From Unio delphinus (taxonomy: Eukaryota > Mollusca > Bivalvia > Unionida > Unionidae), in assembly GCA_029339505.1 (NCBI GenBank), contig JAQISU010000210.1:16321501-16385500 (forward strand): a stretch of DNA of 64,000 nucleotides, in the 5' to 3' direction. A program made the position numbers and the translations under genes. Positions 14,691 to 27,283 of this stretch are shown here, in pieces; position 1 is the stretch's first letter; the number at the start of each line of letters is the position of its first letter. The notes under the pieces were generated by a model, which had not been told where the DNA came from, ran no database searches, and saw only the letters and a list, made by a program, of their open reading frames with translations.

Positions 14691-14939
14691 AACTTCTAAC
14701 CATCATATATAATCACTGGCAAATCTGTCAGCTGACCACAAAAATAACGGTTGATGATGTCATTCGGTAAATATTTATAGGAAAATTAAAGACAGTTACT
14801 GTATCTTTGTAACATGCTATCTCTGATGAAAATCTCGACACCTCAGAACAACCAAAATTATACATATTCAAATACAAAGCTAGAACTAATGTTAATACTT
14901 GAAAGGAAATAATAAATGAGGAAGGGAGATAGCTCTTAC
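14691..14939. other. Host intron stub between Polinton and Ig2 exon
   Basis: AT-rich sequence immediately 3' of the donor of the last visible host exon (minus strand). No gene is seen. The next host exon must lie beyond the left window edge, past the Polinton. Confidence 0.6.
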
Positions 14940-15068
14940 CTTTTACAACATTCAAACTGAATCTTTCCAAGGATACAGCCTTGATGCTGACAATATCATT
15001 AAACAGCTGGCATCTGTAAGGGTTATTTGCATTGTCTGAAGCCCTCACAAACAGAAAATGAAGAGTTC
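14940..15068 (-). CDS. Neuroglian/L1-like gene, exon 5: second half of Ig2
   Basis: 129 bp, entering and leaving in phase 1. The acceptor is CTACTGGCAG and the donor AAAG/GTAAGA. The translation GTLHFLFVRASDNANNPYRC continues with QLFNDIVSIKAVSLERFSLN. It contains the F-strand Tyr-x-Cys (cysteine in PYRC) preceded by the Ala-Ser-Asp turn typical of I-set Ig domains. It joins in frame to the exon at 15756-15947. It is the last exon before the Polinton. Confidence 0.8.
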
Positions 15069-15755
15069 CTGCCAGTAGAAATGGTCATCATTATATATAT
15101 ATATATATGAATGAGTAATTCAGACAGACTAAACAACATTAGAATCAACAGGAATTAACCTCATAAACTTTATTTACTAATGTGAATATAATCTGACAGA
15201 ATGAATGGAACATTTTACACTGCTTTTTGTTTTACATATTTTGCACAGCTTGTAGATTCTTTGCAAGTAATGACGAGTGAAAAAATATAAATTATTTGAC
15301 ACATTTTAGATTTAACTTTAACTTTAGATTTAACTGGTATACATTTTACAATCTGGAAGAAACGTCTTCAAATTAATCAAGAGGAAATTGACTTTATCCA
15401 TCCCATTACACAATGTTGTGACATAATACATTATTTCATTTTACTGATTCTGTTTGAGTTTCCAGTGTTTAGCACAATATTTGAACAAACAGCAATATGT
15501 CAACATTGGTAGCAGATTAGAACCTCATTCATACCTATCGGAATTTTGGGTTTAAAATAACAGCAGTCATAAAAATTAACTATTCTCAGGTGTATCATGG
15601 CTATTACTAACGACTATTTCACTGAAAAAACTGGAAACAATGGAACCCTTCCAAACACCATGAAAATAAACTAATACATTGTGAATTTTTCAAAGATAAA
15701 GCATTTCAAGAAAACATTTTCAACATACACAAAATTAACAACAAAATCCCATTAC
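15069..15755. other. Host intron
   Basis: 687 bp with a short TA run (about 15096-15108). It has no recognised repeat or gene. Confidence 0.6.
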
Positions 15756-15947
15756 CATCAGCATCTAGAACAATTCTACGTTTGTCCTCTGGAGTCGTTG
15801 GAAAAGCAGTGTTATCACCAGTTCCAACTAGCCAGTCCAACTTTGATGCTGGCACACTGCTGGGCTGATGTTCACATGGCATGCTAAAATATGAATATTC
15901 ATTCACAGTTGGGTTGTTGGTCCTTGCTTGATCAAAACCAGTCAGAG
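15756..15947 (-). CDS. Neuroglian/L1-like gene, exon 4: first half of Ig2
   Basis: 192 bp, phase 1 to phase 1. The acceptor is TTTTAATTACAG and the donor GATG/GTAATG. The product runs from SLTGFDQARTNNPTVNEY through YFSMPCEHQPSSVPASKLDW to DKRRIVLDADG. It has the B-strand Cys and the C-strand Trp of an Ig domain; the second Cys is in the next exon. Splitting an Ig domain by one phase-1 and one internal intron is usual for L1/contactin-type genes. Confidence 0.82.
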
Positions 15948-16054
15948 CTGTAATTAAAATTCAACAAATTTTTTTTGAATGAACTGAATGTATTGCTGTT
16001 AATTACTGGTGCAGTATCACTGGTTATGGGCAATATCGAATGTGTGTGTGTGTA

Positions 16055-16300
16055 ATTAGAATTGTTAATGTAGCTTTAACAATTGTCCCTACAATGTCTG
16101 CATTGTGATAGTTTAAAGTAATGTCTAACAATGGGGCATCATGCCGCAGACATGTAGCATGATGTCCCACCCAGTCACATTATCCTGATACCAGGCCGAC
16201 CAGCCCTAACACTAACCTCTTAATGCTGAGTGCCAAGCAAGGCAGCAGTTACTAACATTTTTGTTAGATCTTTGGTATGACTCTGAGGTGATTACTGGTG
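16055..16300 (-). mobile_element. SINE-B copy (tRNA-derived), 5' truncated
   Basis: It shares the conserved core GGGGCATCATGCCGCAGACA, the block CAGTCACATTATCCTGA and ACACTAACCTCTTAATGCTG with the copies at 27.3, 32.1, 33.2 and 62.3 kb. The tRNA-like head is missing. Confidence 0.75.
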
Positions 16301-17504
16301 TAGTGTAGCTGGTTATAGGCAAAAATGAATGTAATTAGAAAGTCAACATTAAATTTACACATGTAGCATCAAATAGGTGCTCACCATGCCATAATTCAGA
16401 TAAATACATCTGTCCATGTTCAATTTTCTCCTACCCATGATTTCCACCTTTTTTTTTTACGAGAAATTTCCTGGGTTTTTCTTCAGGATGAAATTTTTTT
16501 CATGATTCATATCTAACCATTACTCAATGAAAGTAAAGAATATTTTTGCTAACTGACTTGCATTTTGTAAATCAAAAGATGCTTCTACTTTTTTTAAGAC
16601 TCTCCCAACATATTAATCAGATTATGTGATCATGTTCTAAACCACAAAAATGAATCATACGAAACAAGTTTCACGACTATATACATATTGGTATGTAAAG
16701 TCATTTTTATATACATTAAAATATTCTCACTTTCCCTTGCTGAACTACGTTATCAGGAAGCAAAAACATAATGGAAATAAATTATTTTCCTTTTAAACCT
16801 TTAAATATTTAAAGAAAAGTAAATGATCCTCTGTAAATCGAGATTGCACGTAATCTAAATGCATGTTATACAAAGTAAACAGATCCAACCACAATATAAA
16901 GAACAAAAAATACAAAGTATATGAATCCAATTAAAACTTCAAGCCACATGCTGCAGTGTAGTATCTTAGCACCAATTGGAATTTGATGCCACAAAGTGAT
17001 AGTGTTATATGGTAATCACTTACTTAAGCAACCTAAATTTATGCTACATCGTACCACACCTGCATAAGAAAAATTATTTTATTTTCTCAGTAATTACAAG
17101 TATTATAATCCTTATGTCTTTAATCGGCTAACAGAAGAGACGAATCTACAGGGTTCATACACCTTTGGCGTGATAAAATTGAAAAGGACTTTTCAAGGAC
17201 ACAGAGCACTTTAGGTATATATCAATCAATATTTAATTATTTAATGTTGCAATTTCCTGACAAGGGGCTTCGTAATATTTGTGCAATAGGCTTAAGACTT
17301 TAAAATGAGAATAAAAAACAAAATCATAAGAGAACAACTTTATTTATTTCTTTGAAAACAAATGAATTCAGATCTCTATAATAAGAACAAAAATAAAAAT
17401 TACATAGCAAATGAGGTGCACAAGGTTCTACAGTAAAAATGGCTGGGCCTATTGTCAACCTAAGACATTGATACGTGACTTATAATACCCACGAAATCAG
17501 ATTG

Positions 17505-17690
17505 TCGAGTTAGAGTCTCAGATTCGGCCAATGTGGGTATGTGAGAATTCTTGCCAGTCGCTTCTTGTGGATCGGTGGTTCTTTCTGGGTGTTTTCCCCG
17601 GGTTCTTCCACCATTAATACTGGCCGCCATGTATAGCCTATCATGTGCTGAAAAATGGCGTTAAACCCTGCAACATCATCTTGATTTTCA
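17505..17690 (+). mobile_element. SINE-A copy, 5' truncated
   Basis: It begins within the tRNA-like head (GAGTCTCAGATTCGGC) and runs through the conserved body GTTCTTCCACCATTAATACT to the tail AATGGCGTTAAACCCTGCAA. Confidence 0.85.
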
Positions 17691-18116
17691 TAATCCATTA
17701 TTTCACTTTCAAGTAGATGGGAAATTAATTGCAAGGTTTCTTGTTTTTGACACCAATTGGTGTTAAACACACACTTTCCAGCCATTTTGCTCCAAATGAA
17801 ATGTGTAAGCTGCTGCAGAAATTACCCAGATAAATCTTCCTTATTCTTAATGCCAAATACACATGTTTATCTTCTAACGCGTGAATGCAGAATCCTGAAT
17901 ATTTGGTAGCAATCAGAGATTACACAGATTGCTGAAGCCCACCATCTCTTTCCAACACACTTCACGAATAAACTTCAACCAATGTTGTATATAGCAATTT
18001 GCATAATTTATGCACACCTAAAGTTGTCCACAGCAGACAAAATCGATTTCTGGAATAACTTTTGGCTCACGATGTGATGAACTGAAACTATCTTAAAATC
18101 GAACACCATGAAAGTA

Positions 18117-20218
18117 CAGTGGGACCCCGCTATAACGCAGTAGTCGGGAGCCAAAGAAATCGACCGCATTATAGACCGAACCGTGTTATAAGCAACCAGG
18201 TCAGTTAGCTGAAGAAAATGATTCATGTACTCCAACAAAGTGCGGGAAGGGGGAGGTTAGGTAATAAATGCAGGTGGTAAAATACGTGCTTCATCGACAC
18301 AGTTACCATATTGAATTCATACACATTAAATGAGAAATACACCGTTAGTGAAAACATAAATAGTTTACTTTATTTACAGAACCATGAATTCGTACATATA
18401 TGTGAATACTGTTTATATATACATAACTAATGTTTAGCATGAATAGGAGTATCAACACCGTGTACTCGCCGCCGAACCTCATCATATACGTTGAAACGTT
18501 GAATCCACAATACAATTGATTCCATCAAAAAATATACACACACAGTTTTAAAATATTCAATAATTTTGTCACTGGTCATACTGGTCTGAATTTAGTGGAA
18601 AAACATAGCACACTCATGTAATGAATGACGAAGCACATATACTTTTCAGTACGTCCCTAGTCAGTAAAAGCTATTTTGCATTTTCAGCAACCGTTGGTAG
18701 CGTTCGTAAGCATAAACGTTTTCCAAACAAGGAAACTTTCACGGCACAGTTAACATGTTCCTGTCACGTTGGAAAATACAAAAACCCATCAGATTCCATC
18801 ACTTTTATTTAAGTTTGAAACTGACTAACTTTGAATTAAAGCTCTTGGTTTTATTGAAAGATAGTAGTCGGCTTTCTTTGATGATTGAAGTCACTGCTAA
18901 AGAATAGCTTTTGAGAACCAAACAAATGCCCATTTCTTATTGTGGCGGCAACATCAAATAATTGTATTGCATGATTGAGACGATTTTTTTCTCCATTTGC
19001 TGAGTACGTTTTCATAACAATCGGTGCTTCAAAGGTAATGTTTCCTTTGAAATTTCAGCAAACTATTTTATCTGGGTGCATTTTTAAAAATGAAGTGGCC
19101 ATCGTTTGGTAGATTGTAGTTACAGTTCCTCCTGCCTTCTGAATAGACTACAAGATGTTTTTATTTTTATTTGTATATTTTACATTTGTGGTAGCGGAGT
19201 GATGCTGCCTTGCACTCATGCATCAGAAATTTAAAAAAGGGTCAACGTATGATAGAGACACATGTGCTCTGGTCTGATGACATGCATTATTTTTAAAAAA
19301 TGTCAGTGTTCTGAAGGATTTAATTCTGAATGGAAAGAAGAGAATTTTACCTACCATCCACATACAAATATCAGTCTATGTAAATATATCAGCATAAGCG
19401 GATTATAATGTAACAATACACTGTTAAGATGGTTTGTCAGTATAGACAAAGGAAATGTTCATGTAACAATAGATAAATTTCAGTGCATTTTATATCAAGT
19501 TTGCGGTTACCTTTCATGGGGCCTTGAATTTCTCCACTCCAACCCAATGGTTGTATATACAAGTTTAAACTGCCAACAATGTCGATAATAAAAAAAGTCA
19601 CCAGATGGTATATTTTGCCGCCAATAGGGAAAATAAAATCACAGTTTGCGACATTGGCGAAGCCCTACGCGATCCTAGAATAAACGTTTTGCACTTTATT
19701 TTTCGTACTTTCTGCTTGGTTGTGTATATGTATGCAGTGAAGAAAAGAAAGAAGAAAAAAACACATCAGTTATTGTTTGTGCAATGATTGTATACAGAAT
19801 TAATTGAAGACAATCACAAAGATGACTTACTGGCTTTAATCATGGATCAGTAAGCAGTAACATTTCCAATAATGTTTATTTTGGCATAACACTGCACAAA
19901 ACTGGTGAAATTGTTAATTATAACATATCGTATTATATTAACTAGAACTCTTACCCAAAATGATAATAAACGTTTTACACTATTTCTCGTATTAAAGAAA
20001 AAGAAAAATACACATAAATATAATCAAAATTGCTGGGACCACACCCCGATCGTATTAAATTCAACCTCATACGCGATCTCTTCCAATAACAATATATTTT
20101 AAACCCATAAATATTTTTTCGTGTGCAAATGAATATACGAATTTTCGGGAGCCACGCCACGACCGTGTTACATCCGAATTTGCATTATAGCGGAGCGCGT
20201 TATAGCGGGATTGCACTG
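18117..20218. mobile_element. Tigger/pogo-like DNA transposon with TA target duplication
   Basis: Terminal inverted repeats: the left end CAGTGGGACCCCGCTATAAC and the right end GTTATAGCGGGATTGCACTG are reverse complements with few mismatches, and both are flanked by TA (18115-18116 and 20219-20220). CAGTG ends with a CCCGCTATAA block and TA duplication are typical of Tc1/mariner-pogo (Tigger) elements. No intact transposase with a DDE catalytic core was seen in the 2.1 kb, so it is degenerate or non-autonomous. A second imperfect internal repeat of the same theme occurs near 20150-20200 (ATAGCGGAGCGCGTTATAGC). Confidence 0.82.
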
Positions 20219-21284
20219 TATGCAGCATCAAATTTTTTGTATCTGCAGTCACGTGATCACGGATTGAAATTTTACTGGTAAATTTACAGGTAGATGAAAG
20301 TATTCTGTGTAGAAAGCAGCCTTTCTGTCAACAGTTATATGGTCGTAATTTACACCCAAAATATGGTCATGACACCGAAGAAGTCTTCCAACCGATCATA
20401 TGCCAAAAATCAGAAATTTGGACATACTATAATACAAAGTGTAACCATTTTTGTGTATATGTTTCATTATCCTTTGTTTTGAGAGTTGATTCCACATGAA
20501 TTAAACTGCTGCCCCAGAAAATAAATTCAAGAAGAGTGATTGTTGCAAAAGATTCACACACTTTTTAATGCTCTCTATGATCAGGTATGTGTGCAATTAT
20601 AAAGATCTGATTGATCACGTATTGTAAACCACCAATTAGCAAACAGTTTTATTTTGATTACATGATGTAACAGTATATAAAAAAAAACTTCATACATTCC
20701 ATTAATTTTAGATTTTTCAAGAACAGAGGCTTATTTTAAAGTACTTTTCAAAGTAAAAATGATTTTCAAGTACTTTTCAAAGTAAAAATGATTTTCAAGG
20801 ATTAATCAAAATTCATCTTTTCAAGGTACCATGTGAACCCTGACTAAAGCATTGATGACAATGTACAGACATCGGAAGTAAGTTATTTTGTCGATATTAC
20901 ATTACTACTATGATGTCCCACATGTTAGGTACTGAGATGTGTGACCCGGTCACATTCATCTCATCTTTCAGCAGATTAAAAACATTGTAATATTCCCAAT
21001 TTCTGAGAAATAAAATAATTTCCCTCTCAATTTCATGCAGGTATGACAATGCAGCAACGATATTCACCAGACCATTTGGTAAGTGGCTACCATATACTGC
21101 TAACATATTGGCTTATGGCAAACTGGTTTTCATACCTTCTATCTAAGAAATGAGACTGATATCTGTCTACTAGATCAATCAAATCCCCTGAATACTTGGA
21201 TTGACAATATAAATATGTTTATGGCAACCACACTAATGATTTGAACTGCAACCTCTGAATCATCAATACAGTTATATGCATGTG

Positions 21285-21465
21285 TGTGATTTAGATTTTC
21301 TATGTAACTTTACCATGCTGTCTGTATTGTAGCAATTTACATGTCTAGTGAGGCAACTGTTAGTACCATTATTTTAAAGTCTTAGGTATGACTCAGCTGG
21401 GGTTCAAACCCATGACTTCCTGAATCAAAGGCACATGCTCAAACCACTTCAGCTACAGAATAAGG
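21285..21465 (-). mobile_element. SINE-B copy, diverged
   Basis: It carries the body GAGGCAACTGTTAGTACCAT and, at the high-coordinate end, the tRNA-like head in reverse (GGGGTTCAAACCCATGAC, then CTCAAACCACTTCAGCTACA). The middle is deleted. Confidence 0.65.
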
Positions 21466-21961
21466 TCAATGAACTGAACATGTGGCCAGTTCAGTTACAT
21501 CTTAAATAAATAAACTGTGTCTTCAAGTGGTTGGAGAAAATTCTTGTTTGTTTCCGACTTGTCATCGATATTTACAAAATTAAAGGCTTTTTCACAGTAA
21601 GGAATTTTTGTAAATCATTCTCCAGACAATCCCTGATTTCTTGGTAGTATAAGAATCTTAATCTTTTTAATTTTAATGAACAAGTTTCAGTCTAGTCTGA
21701 CTTTTCACAATTTGCAAGAGTAACAAATCTACAAGCTTCACTGATCTAACCAGCTTGACATTCTGCACTGAAAAACACCTATAAATTCAATGTTTAAAAC
21801 CTCATTTCTTTTCATCACAACAGTATGGCAGTTGCAATATCAACCCTGATTTGTTGATAATTTTGTTGTTTGTAAGACCTATTTATGGATTCCTTCAACA
21901 TTAAGAACTAAACAAATAATTCCAATTAAATCTAAGCAGTGGGAGTACAAATAATACTTAC

Positions 21962-22143
21962 ATGCTACTCTGACTTCCCAAAATCCGGACAATGCTGTTC
22001 CCTGGCTATTTTGAGCAAAACACTGGTATGTCCCCTCTCCACTTAGAACTGTCACAGCTTTAATTTTTATGTCACCTGTATTTGAATTAACTTCAATGTT
22101 TGAATCAGTTGACAGTACAACTCCATCCTTTTTCCAGATGTAC
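21962..22143 (-). CDS. Neuroglian/L1-like gene, exon 3: second half of Ig1
   Basis: 182 bp, entering in phase 2 and leaving in phase 1. The acceptor is TTTTTTATAG and the donor AGCAT/GTAAGT. The translation starts YIWKKDGVVLSTDSN and continues GDIKIKAVTVLSGEGTYQCF, then AQNSQGTALSGFWEVRVA. It has the Trp of strand C, an Asp/Glu-Gly-Thr-Tyr-x-Cys F strand, and the Asn-x-x-Gly-Thr-Ala turn that is strongly reminiscent of the first Ig domain of L1/neuroglian proteins. All junctions join in frame. Confidence 0.85.
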
Positions 22144-22672
22144 CTATAAAAAAAATATCAAAATAATCTTATTATCCACCAATTTCTCTCAGCTGAATTA
22201 TTTGTTTAAAAGTTGTTCTACAAAATGTTAGTACCTTTAAGATACATCAAGACCTAATATCTGAACTCTTTTCAAATTCCTTGTTAATAATATAAATATA
22301 TGATTCTAACCTTCAATGGTTTCTTCCATGTTTAATATTGTTACGATTCTTTCAAACTAGGCAACAGAAAGAAACCAATAAGTTTTGTGAAATTTAATAA
22401 GGAATTTAATTATCAATTCATAGATGAAAATGTGTGAGGAACTCACGGTATTATGATGTGAATGCAGAATACTACTGATAAAGTTATATGTAAGCTACAA
22501 ATGAATGAAAAGTTTGAATAACGTTAAAAACCGGAAATGAACTGGTTCGGCCAAGAACATTAAAGTCAAGATGATATCATCCAAAATGTCTATCATACAA
22601 TTCACAACAGTACCAAAATGATATTATAGCCTAAATAATGTGCACTTTTTCTTTCCAATGAACAGTCCAAAA

Positions 22673-22890
22673 GGGGGGCCCCGAGTGGCCGAGTGGTCTA
22701 AAGCTCTGTATGCGTGGGTTCAAGTCTAAGATTCAGCTAATGAGGTTATGTGAGAAAGCTTGCCAGTAGCTTCTCGTGGGTCGGTGGTTCTTTTTGGGAG
22801 TTTTCCCGCATTCTTCCTCCACCAATGATACTGGCCGCCATGTATAGCATATCGTATGAAAAATGGCGTTAAATCCTAAAACAACAACAG
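22673..22890 (+). mobile_element. SINE-A copy, internally deleted
   Basis: The head CCCGAGTGGCCGAGTGGTCT (tRNA A-box type) is followed, after a deletion, by GTGGGTTCAAGTC (B-box type), then the usual body and tail ATGGCGTTAAATCCTAAAAC. Confidence 0.88.
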
Positions 22891-23449
22891 TTCAAAGGTT
22901 TTTCATCTTGAATATCTCAGTACAACATAAAACAGGTCTGCAGAATTGTGACAGCAAGACAAGAAACAAAAAATGACTAAAAAATCAGAATGCATCTTAT
23001 ATAAATATAATATTAGGACTATATTCAAAATAATCCCCATGTGACAGATCATACAATGCATTTTATGTCAAACCTATCCATGTGACCTAACCCTACCAAT
23101 GGGAAGTAACTGAATACTTCCAGAAACATCGAAACATAATCAGCCAATGACACATCAAGTCAAGGTGCCATTTAGTCTTTTTATTAATATTTGTTAACAC
23201 ATGTCAAATCTTTTTATACATCTTTTATTAATATTTGTCAACACATGTCAAAATCTATTTATACATCTTTTGTAATACTATTCTCTTAGCACATTAACCC
23301 CTGGAGGTTTTTGCTGTTTTTGCATGAAATGTGAGTAGGCAACATACTGTGGGGACTATTTCTGAATACATCATAATACATTGATTTCAAAGCAATAATC
23401 CATTAGACAAATGGCTACTCATGCTAAAGAAAATGTTTTTCATTGATTA

Positions 23450-23895
23450 GTTTGCTGGCGCTTGAGCAGAAGGGCAAAATGCTGCCTTTTTTTTTTGCTG
23501 AACGGACCCATAATTTTCGTATGAAGAAGACTCTTTATTCAAAATGTCCACCTGATCCTACTTTTTGAACAGGTTCACCTGTCTGTGTACGTTTCAGACC
23601 GGTCTGCTGTAGATCTGAGGCCATAAAGTCTAAAATCTTTACACAAATTCGTAATCTGACCATGGACGATTTTTGGGTGAAAAAAAATGGGTGCAAAAAC
23701 TTATGGTTTTTCCCTCTGTATTTTGTAATGCAACTAAAATGTCCAGATTACTTGCAATCATTATAGAGCTACATCTGTATACCTTTCTATGATACCACCC
23801 ACTTTCGTGTATCATGTATGACCTCAACGCTACAGACCTTGGAAGTAGGCTACTACCTCATGCCCCATAAAGTCGTCGCTAGAGGTTAATGTGTT
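23450..23895 (-). repeat. Dispersed repeat shared with 63.57-63.99 kb
   Basis: On the minus strand the blocks ACTTTATGGGGCATGAGGT, GTCATACATGATACACGAAAG, GTGGGTGGTATCATAGAAAG and CAGATTACGAATTTGTGTA match the plus strand at 63615-63865 with moderate divergence. Family unknown. Confidence 0.65.
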
Positions 23896-24370
23896 AACAG
23901 ACTCAGGTCACATGGGCTAAACTAAAGATATTCTGTACAATTTACAGCCAAAAATACAAATTAAAAAATTTTAATAACAACATATGCCAAGATTTTAAAA
24001 AAATTTAGATACACATACAAAAAAAAGTTCTATAATTTAATACAGCATTGAGAGAAATCCAACTATTTTGGTATTTTTACAATTTACTCACTGTTGAGGA
24101 TAAATAACTGATTTAATAATGATCATCATTAATATAACTCAGCCTGGTGGCCTTATCATTTCAATATGTAATGTCCAACTTGTTCCTTCCATAGCGTCAG
24201 TGCATCCATCACATACTAAACTGGTGCTCATATAGCCCAGATACAACAGTATGGTATCATGTGGACTACAATGGAACTCAGATTTACCCTAAAAGATCAA
24301 GGTGGTCCAAATCATTTTTGTACAAAATTACCGCAAACAAAGCGTGCTAACATAGCACAGTGGTACTTAC

Positions 24371-24476
24371 GTGGGTTTAGGATCTCCACCAGCCTGACAC
24401 TTTTCTTGTGCACTACTGCCAGGCTTGACATATTGTGTGTTGAAATAAGTTGACAACATGTTAGGAGGGACAGCCC
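24371..24476 (-). CDS. Neuroglian/L1-like gene, exon 2: start of Ig1
   Basis: 106 bp, entering in phase 1 and leaving in phase 2. The acceptor is CCATTACAG and the donor CCAC/GTAAGT. The product begins just after the signal peptide (AVPPNMLSTYFNTQYVKPGS) and ends EKCQAGGDPKPT. It carries the B-strand Cys and a Gly-x-Pro-x-Pro segment, which directly precedes the YIW-KKDG of exon 3 as expected for an L1/neuroglian Ig1. Confidence 0.83.
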
Positions 24477-25205
24477 CTGTAATGGATATAAGAATGAAAT
24501 TTATAATACTTTGTGAAGAGATTTCCAACAGTATTTCTCTTTCCCTCAGTTATAACAATAATTGTAATCAGAATGTCATGGTGACCAAAAAAAGGCATTT
24601 GGGTGTGGCACATTAGTAATGATAGTTTCCTGCGCTGTCCTATGATTATGCACTCTTATTTTGGATTAGGCCAATTTTAGTCATCCATTTTCCTCAGAGA
24701 TAAATATGAACTGGAAGCATAACAGTCAAGAAGAGAAATTAGCAGATGTGAAATGATTCATCGTTATATTGATTTTTCAATACCTGTGCTGTAATGCTAC
24801 ACAGATTGATACGAGAGAGAAAATCCGTACAAACGTTACCTATCATATGCAAGATATTTTAGTCTTTTCACAAATAATTAACTTTAGTTTGCCTTATTAA
24901 TCTTTAAAGTTGGAATCATTATAAAAAAAGCATCTGCTCCAACATGCACTCATTTTTATTAGAAAAAAACAGAGAAGACTTGAGAATATTCGCTTGCCAG
25001 CTGGAAATTAACACAAAGTGACATTGTTTGTAATTTGCCCCACCCTTCCATGCTAATTATCTTAACCAAGCAGCATATTTAGCATATACCAAACATTCCA
25101 AATGTGTTCCACATGTATAATACAATATTTAACTCGTGATTTAATAATCACTATAACAAGAAGTTACTTCATTGAACAACTTTGGTCAAATTTGAAAGCT
25201 ACACT

Positions 25206-26090
25206 ACTGTTAAATGTTACATTGATTTCTTATTGGTTATTGCTTGTTCTGTGTTATATCGAATTCTCAATGGTTATTGCTTGTTGTGTTACACTGAATT
25301 CTCATTGGTTATTGCTTATTAAATGTTACAGTGAATTCTCATTGCTTATTCTATGTTACATTGAATTCTCATTGGTTATTGCTTGTTAAATGTTACATTC
25401 AATTCTCATTGGTTATTGCTTGTTCTGTGTTACATCGAATTCTCACTGGTTATTGCTTGTTGTGTTACACTGAATTCTCACTGGTTATTGCTTGTTCTGT
25501 GTTACATTGAATTCTCATTGGTTATTGCTTGTTCTGTGTTACATTGAATTCTCATTGGTTATTGCTTGTTCTGTGTTACATTGAATTCTCATTGGTTATT
25601 ACTTGTTAAATGTTACATTGAATTCTCATTGCTTATTGCTTGTTCTATGTTACACTGAATTCTCACTGGTTATTGCTTGTTCTGTGTTACATTGAATTCT
25701 CATTGGTTATTGCTTGTTCTGTGTTACATTGAATTCTCATTGGTTATTACTTGTTAAATGTTACATTGAATTCTCATTGCTTATTGCTTGTTCTATGTTA
25801 CACTGAATTCTCATTGGTTAATGTTTGTTCTGTGTTACATTGAATTCTCATTGGTTATTGCTTGTTCTGTGTTACATTGAATTCTCATTGGTTATTACTT
25901 GTTAAATGTTACATTGAATTCTCATTGCTTATTGCTTGTTCTATGTTACACTGAATTCTCATCGGTTATTGCTTGTTCTGTGTTACATTGAATTCTCATT
26001 GGTTATCGTTTACTTATTATACATTGAATTCTCATTGGTTACTTGCTTGTTAAATGTTACATTGAATTCTCATTGGTTATTTGTTCTGGT
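25206..26090. repeat. Minisatellite, unit about 37 bp, over 20 copies
   Basis: The unit has the form TGTTACATTGAATTCTCATT followed by GGTTATTGCTTGTTCTG, with unit variants (TTAAA instead of TTCTG). Each unit carries an inverted CCAAT box (ATTGGT) and an EcoRI site. Copies are contiguous without spacers. Confidence 0.93.
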
Positions 26091-26841
26091 CCAGGTTGAA
26101 CAATAACCGCCAATCAGAAATCAGTGTTGCTGATTCCCTGTGTGGCAAACAGATGGTACTGGCAAAGCCATAGTGAAACTTCGAATAACAGTTATTAATT
26201 GATATGTAAAATACTTAAAAAGAGATGCTGTTTGGCTATGTGCTTGCATGAATAGCGCAGAATGTTTAGGAATTTACACACATGGAGAAAGTAATGCACA
26301 AGAACTCCCATAAATTTGTTGAAAGCCTTGCATATGAACATGTGCTCTGCAAAGTATAAAAATTTTTATTAACCATTAAGTTTTTATCACATCTTTCAGG
26401 TAGGCAACATTACACATCTGGGTTCTTCAAGCATGTCATGAATGGTTGATTCCTGTGGTGCTTCTTTACAATTTCATTCAGAAAAAACTGGCTGATGGTT
26501 GCAAAGATGACAATTTTAAAGTTATGAAGTATATCAGATTGCCGGAGCTGGGAAAGTGTTTATGGAGATACCAGCAAGTTATTTTGTACCCGAAAATGGT
26601 GTTAAATAGATGACAAAAATAGATGGCATGACAGCCAGTCTCCTTTTCAGCTGTATTTCAAAATTAAAAGTATAAAGGGTAGAATACTGAGCCCAACCAA
26701 AATACTTTTAAAAGTATAATGTAATTCTTTTTTTTTTCATTCAACTGAATTAAACCACATAAGGGTATAAGATAAACTGATTAAATAAGGGTCAAAAAAT
26801 GAAATTAAGTAAAGATATTTAGGAGAACACACCTGTCTACA

Positions 26842-27240
26842 ATAGCAATGTCATTGATGTACTGAAATCTCTACAATAGCAGACAATGGCATTGATGGAC
26901 TAAAATCTCTACAATAGCAGACAATGGCATTGATGGACAAAAATCTCTACAATAGCAGACTATGGCATTGATGGACAAAAATCTCTACAATAGCAGACAA
27001 TGGATTGATGGACAAAAAATCCCTATAATAGCAAACTATGGCACTGATGGACTAAAATCTCTACAATAGCGGAAAATGGATGATTGATGGACAAAAGTCT
27101 CTACAATAGCAGACAATGGCATTGATGGACCAAAATCTCTACAATAGCAGACACTGGCATTGATGGACTAAAATCTCTATAAATTATAATAGCAGACTAT
27201 GGCACTGATGGACTAAAATCTATATAATAGCATTATGGAA
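26842..27240. repeat. Minisatellite, unit about 38 bp, about 10 copies
   Basis: The unit is AATCTCTACAATAGCAGACA followed by ATGGCATTGATGGACTAA, with point and small indel variants. Confidence 0.92.
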
Positions 27241-27283
27241 TAGGTAAGAAATCTGACATAGTAGTCAGTTTGGTTGTTTGTTT

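Larger units (their letters stand above)
15948..21961. other. Host intron of 6.0 kb with transposons
   Basis: It contains a SINE-B copy (about 16055-16300), a truncated SINE-A (17505-17690), a Tigger/pogo-like element (18117-20218), a two-copy 29-bp tandem (about 20735-20800) and another SINE-B (about 21285-21465). No convincing gene was seen. Confidence 0.7.
22144..24370. other. Host intron
   Basis: It contains SINE-A (22673-22890), a two-copy tandem near 23170-23270 (AATATTTGTYAACACATGTC) and a dispersed repeat at about 23450-23895 that recurs inverted at 63.57-63.99 kb. No gene was seen. Confidence 0.65.

Noticed and set aside
25206..27240. Possible CRISPR arrays
   Set aside because: The units are contiguous minisatellites without spacers or neighbouring cas genes, in animal DNA.
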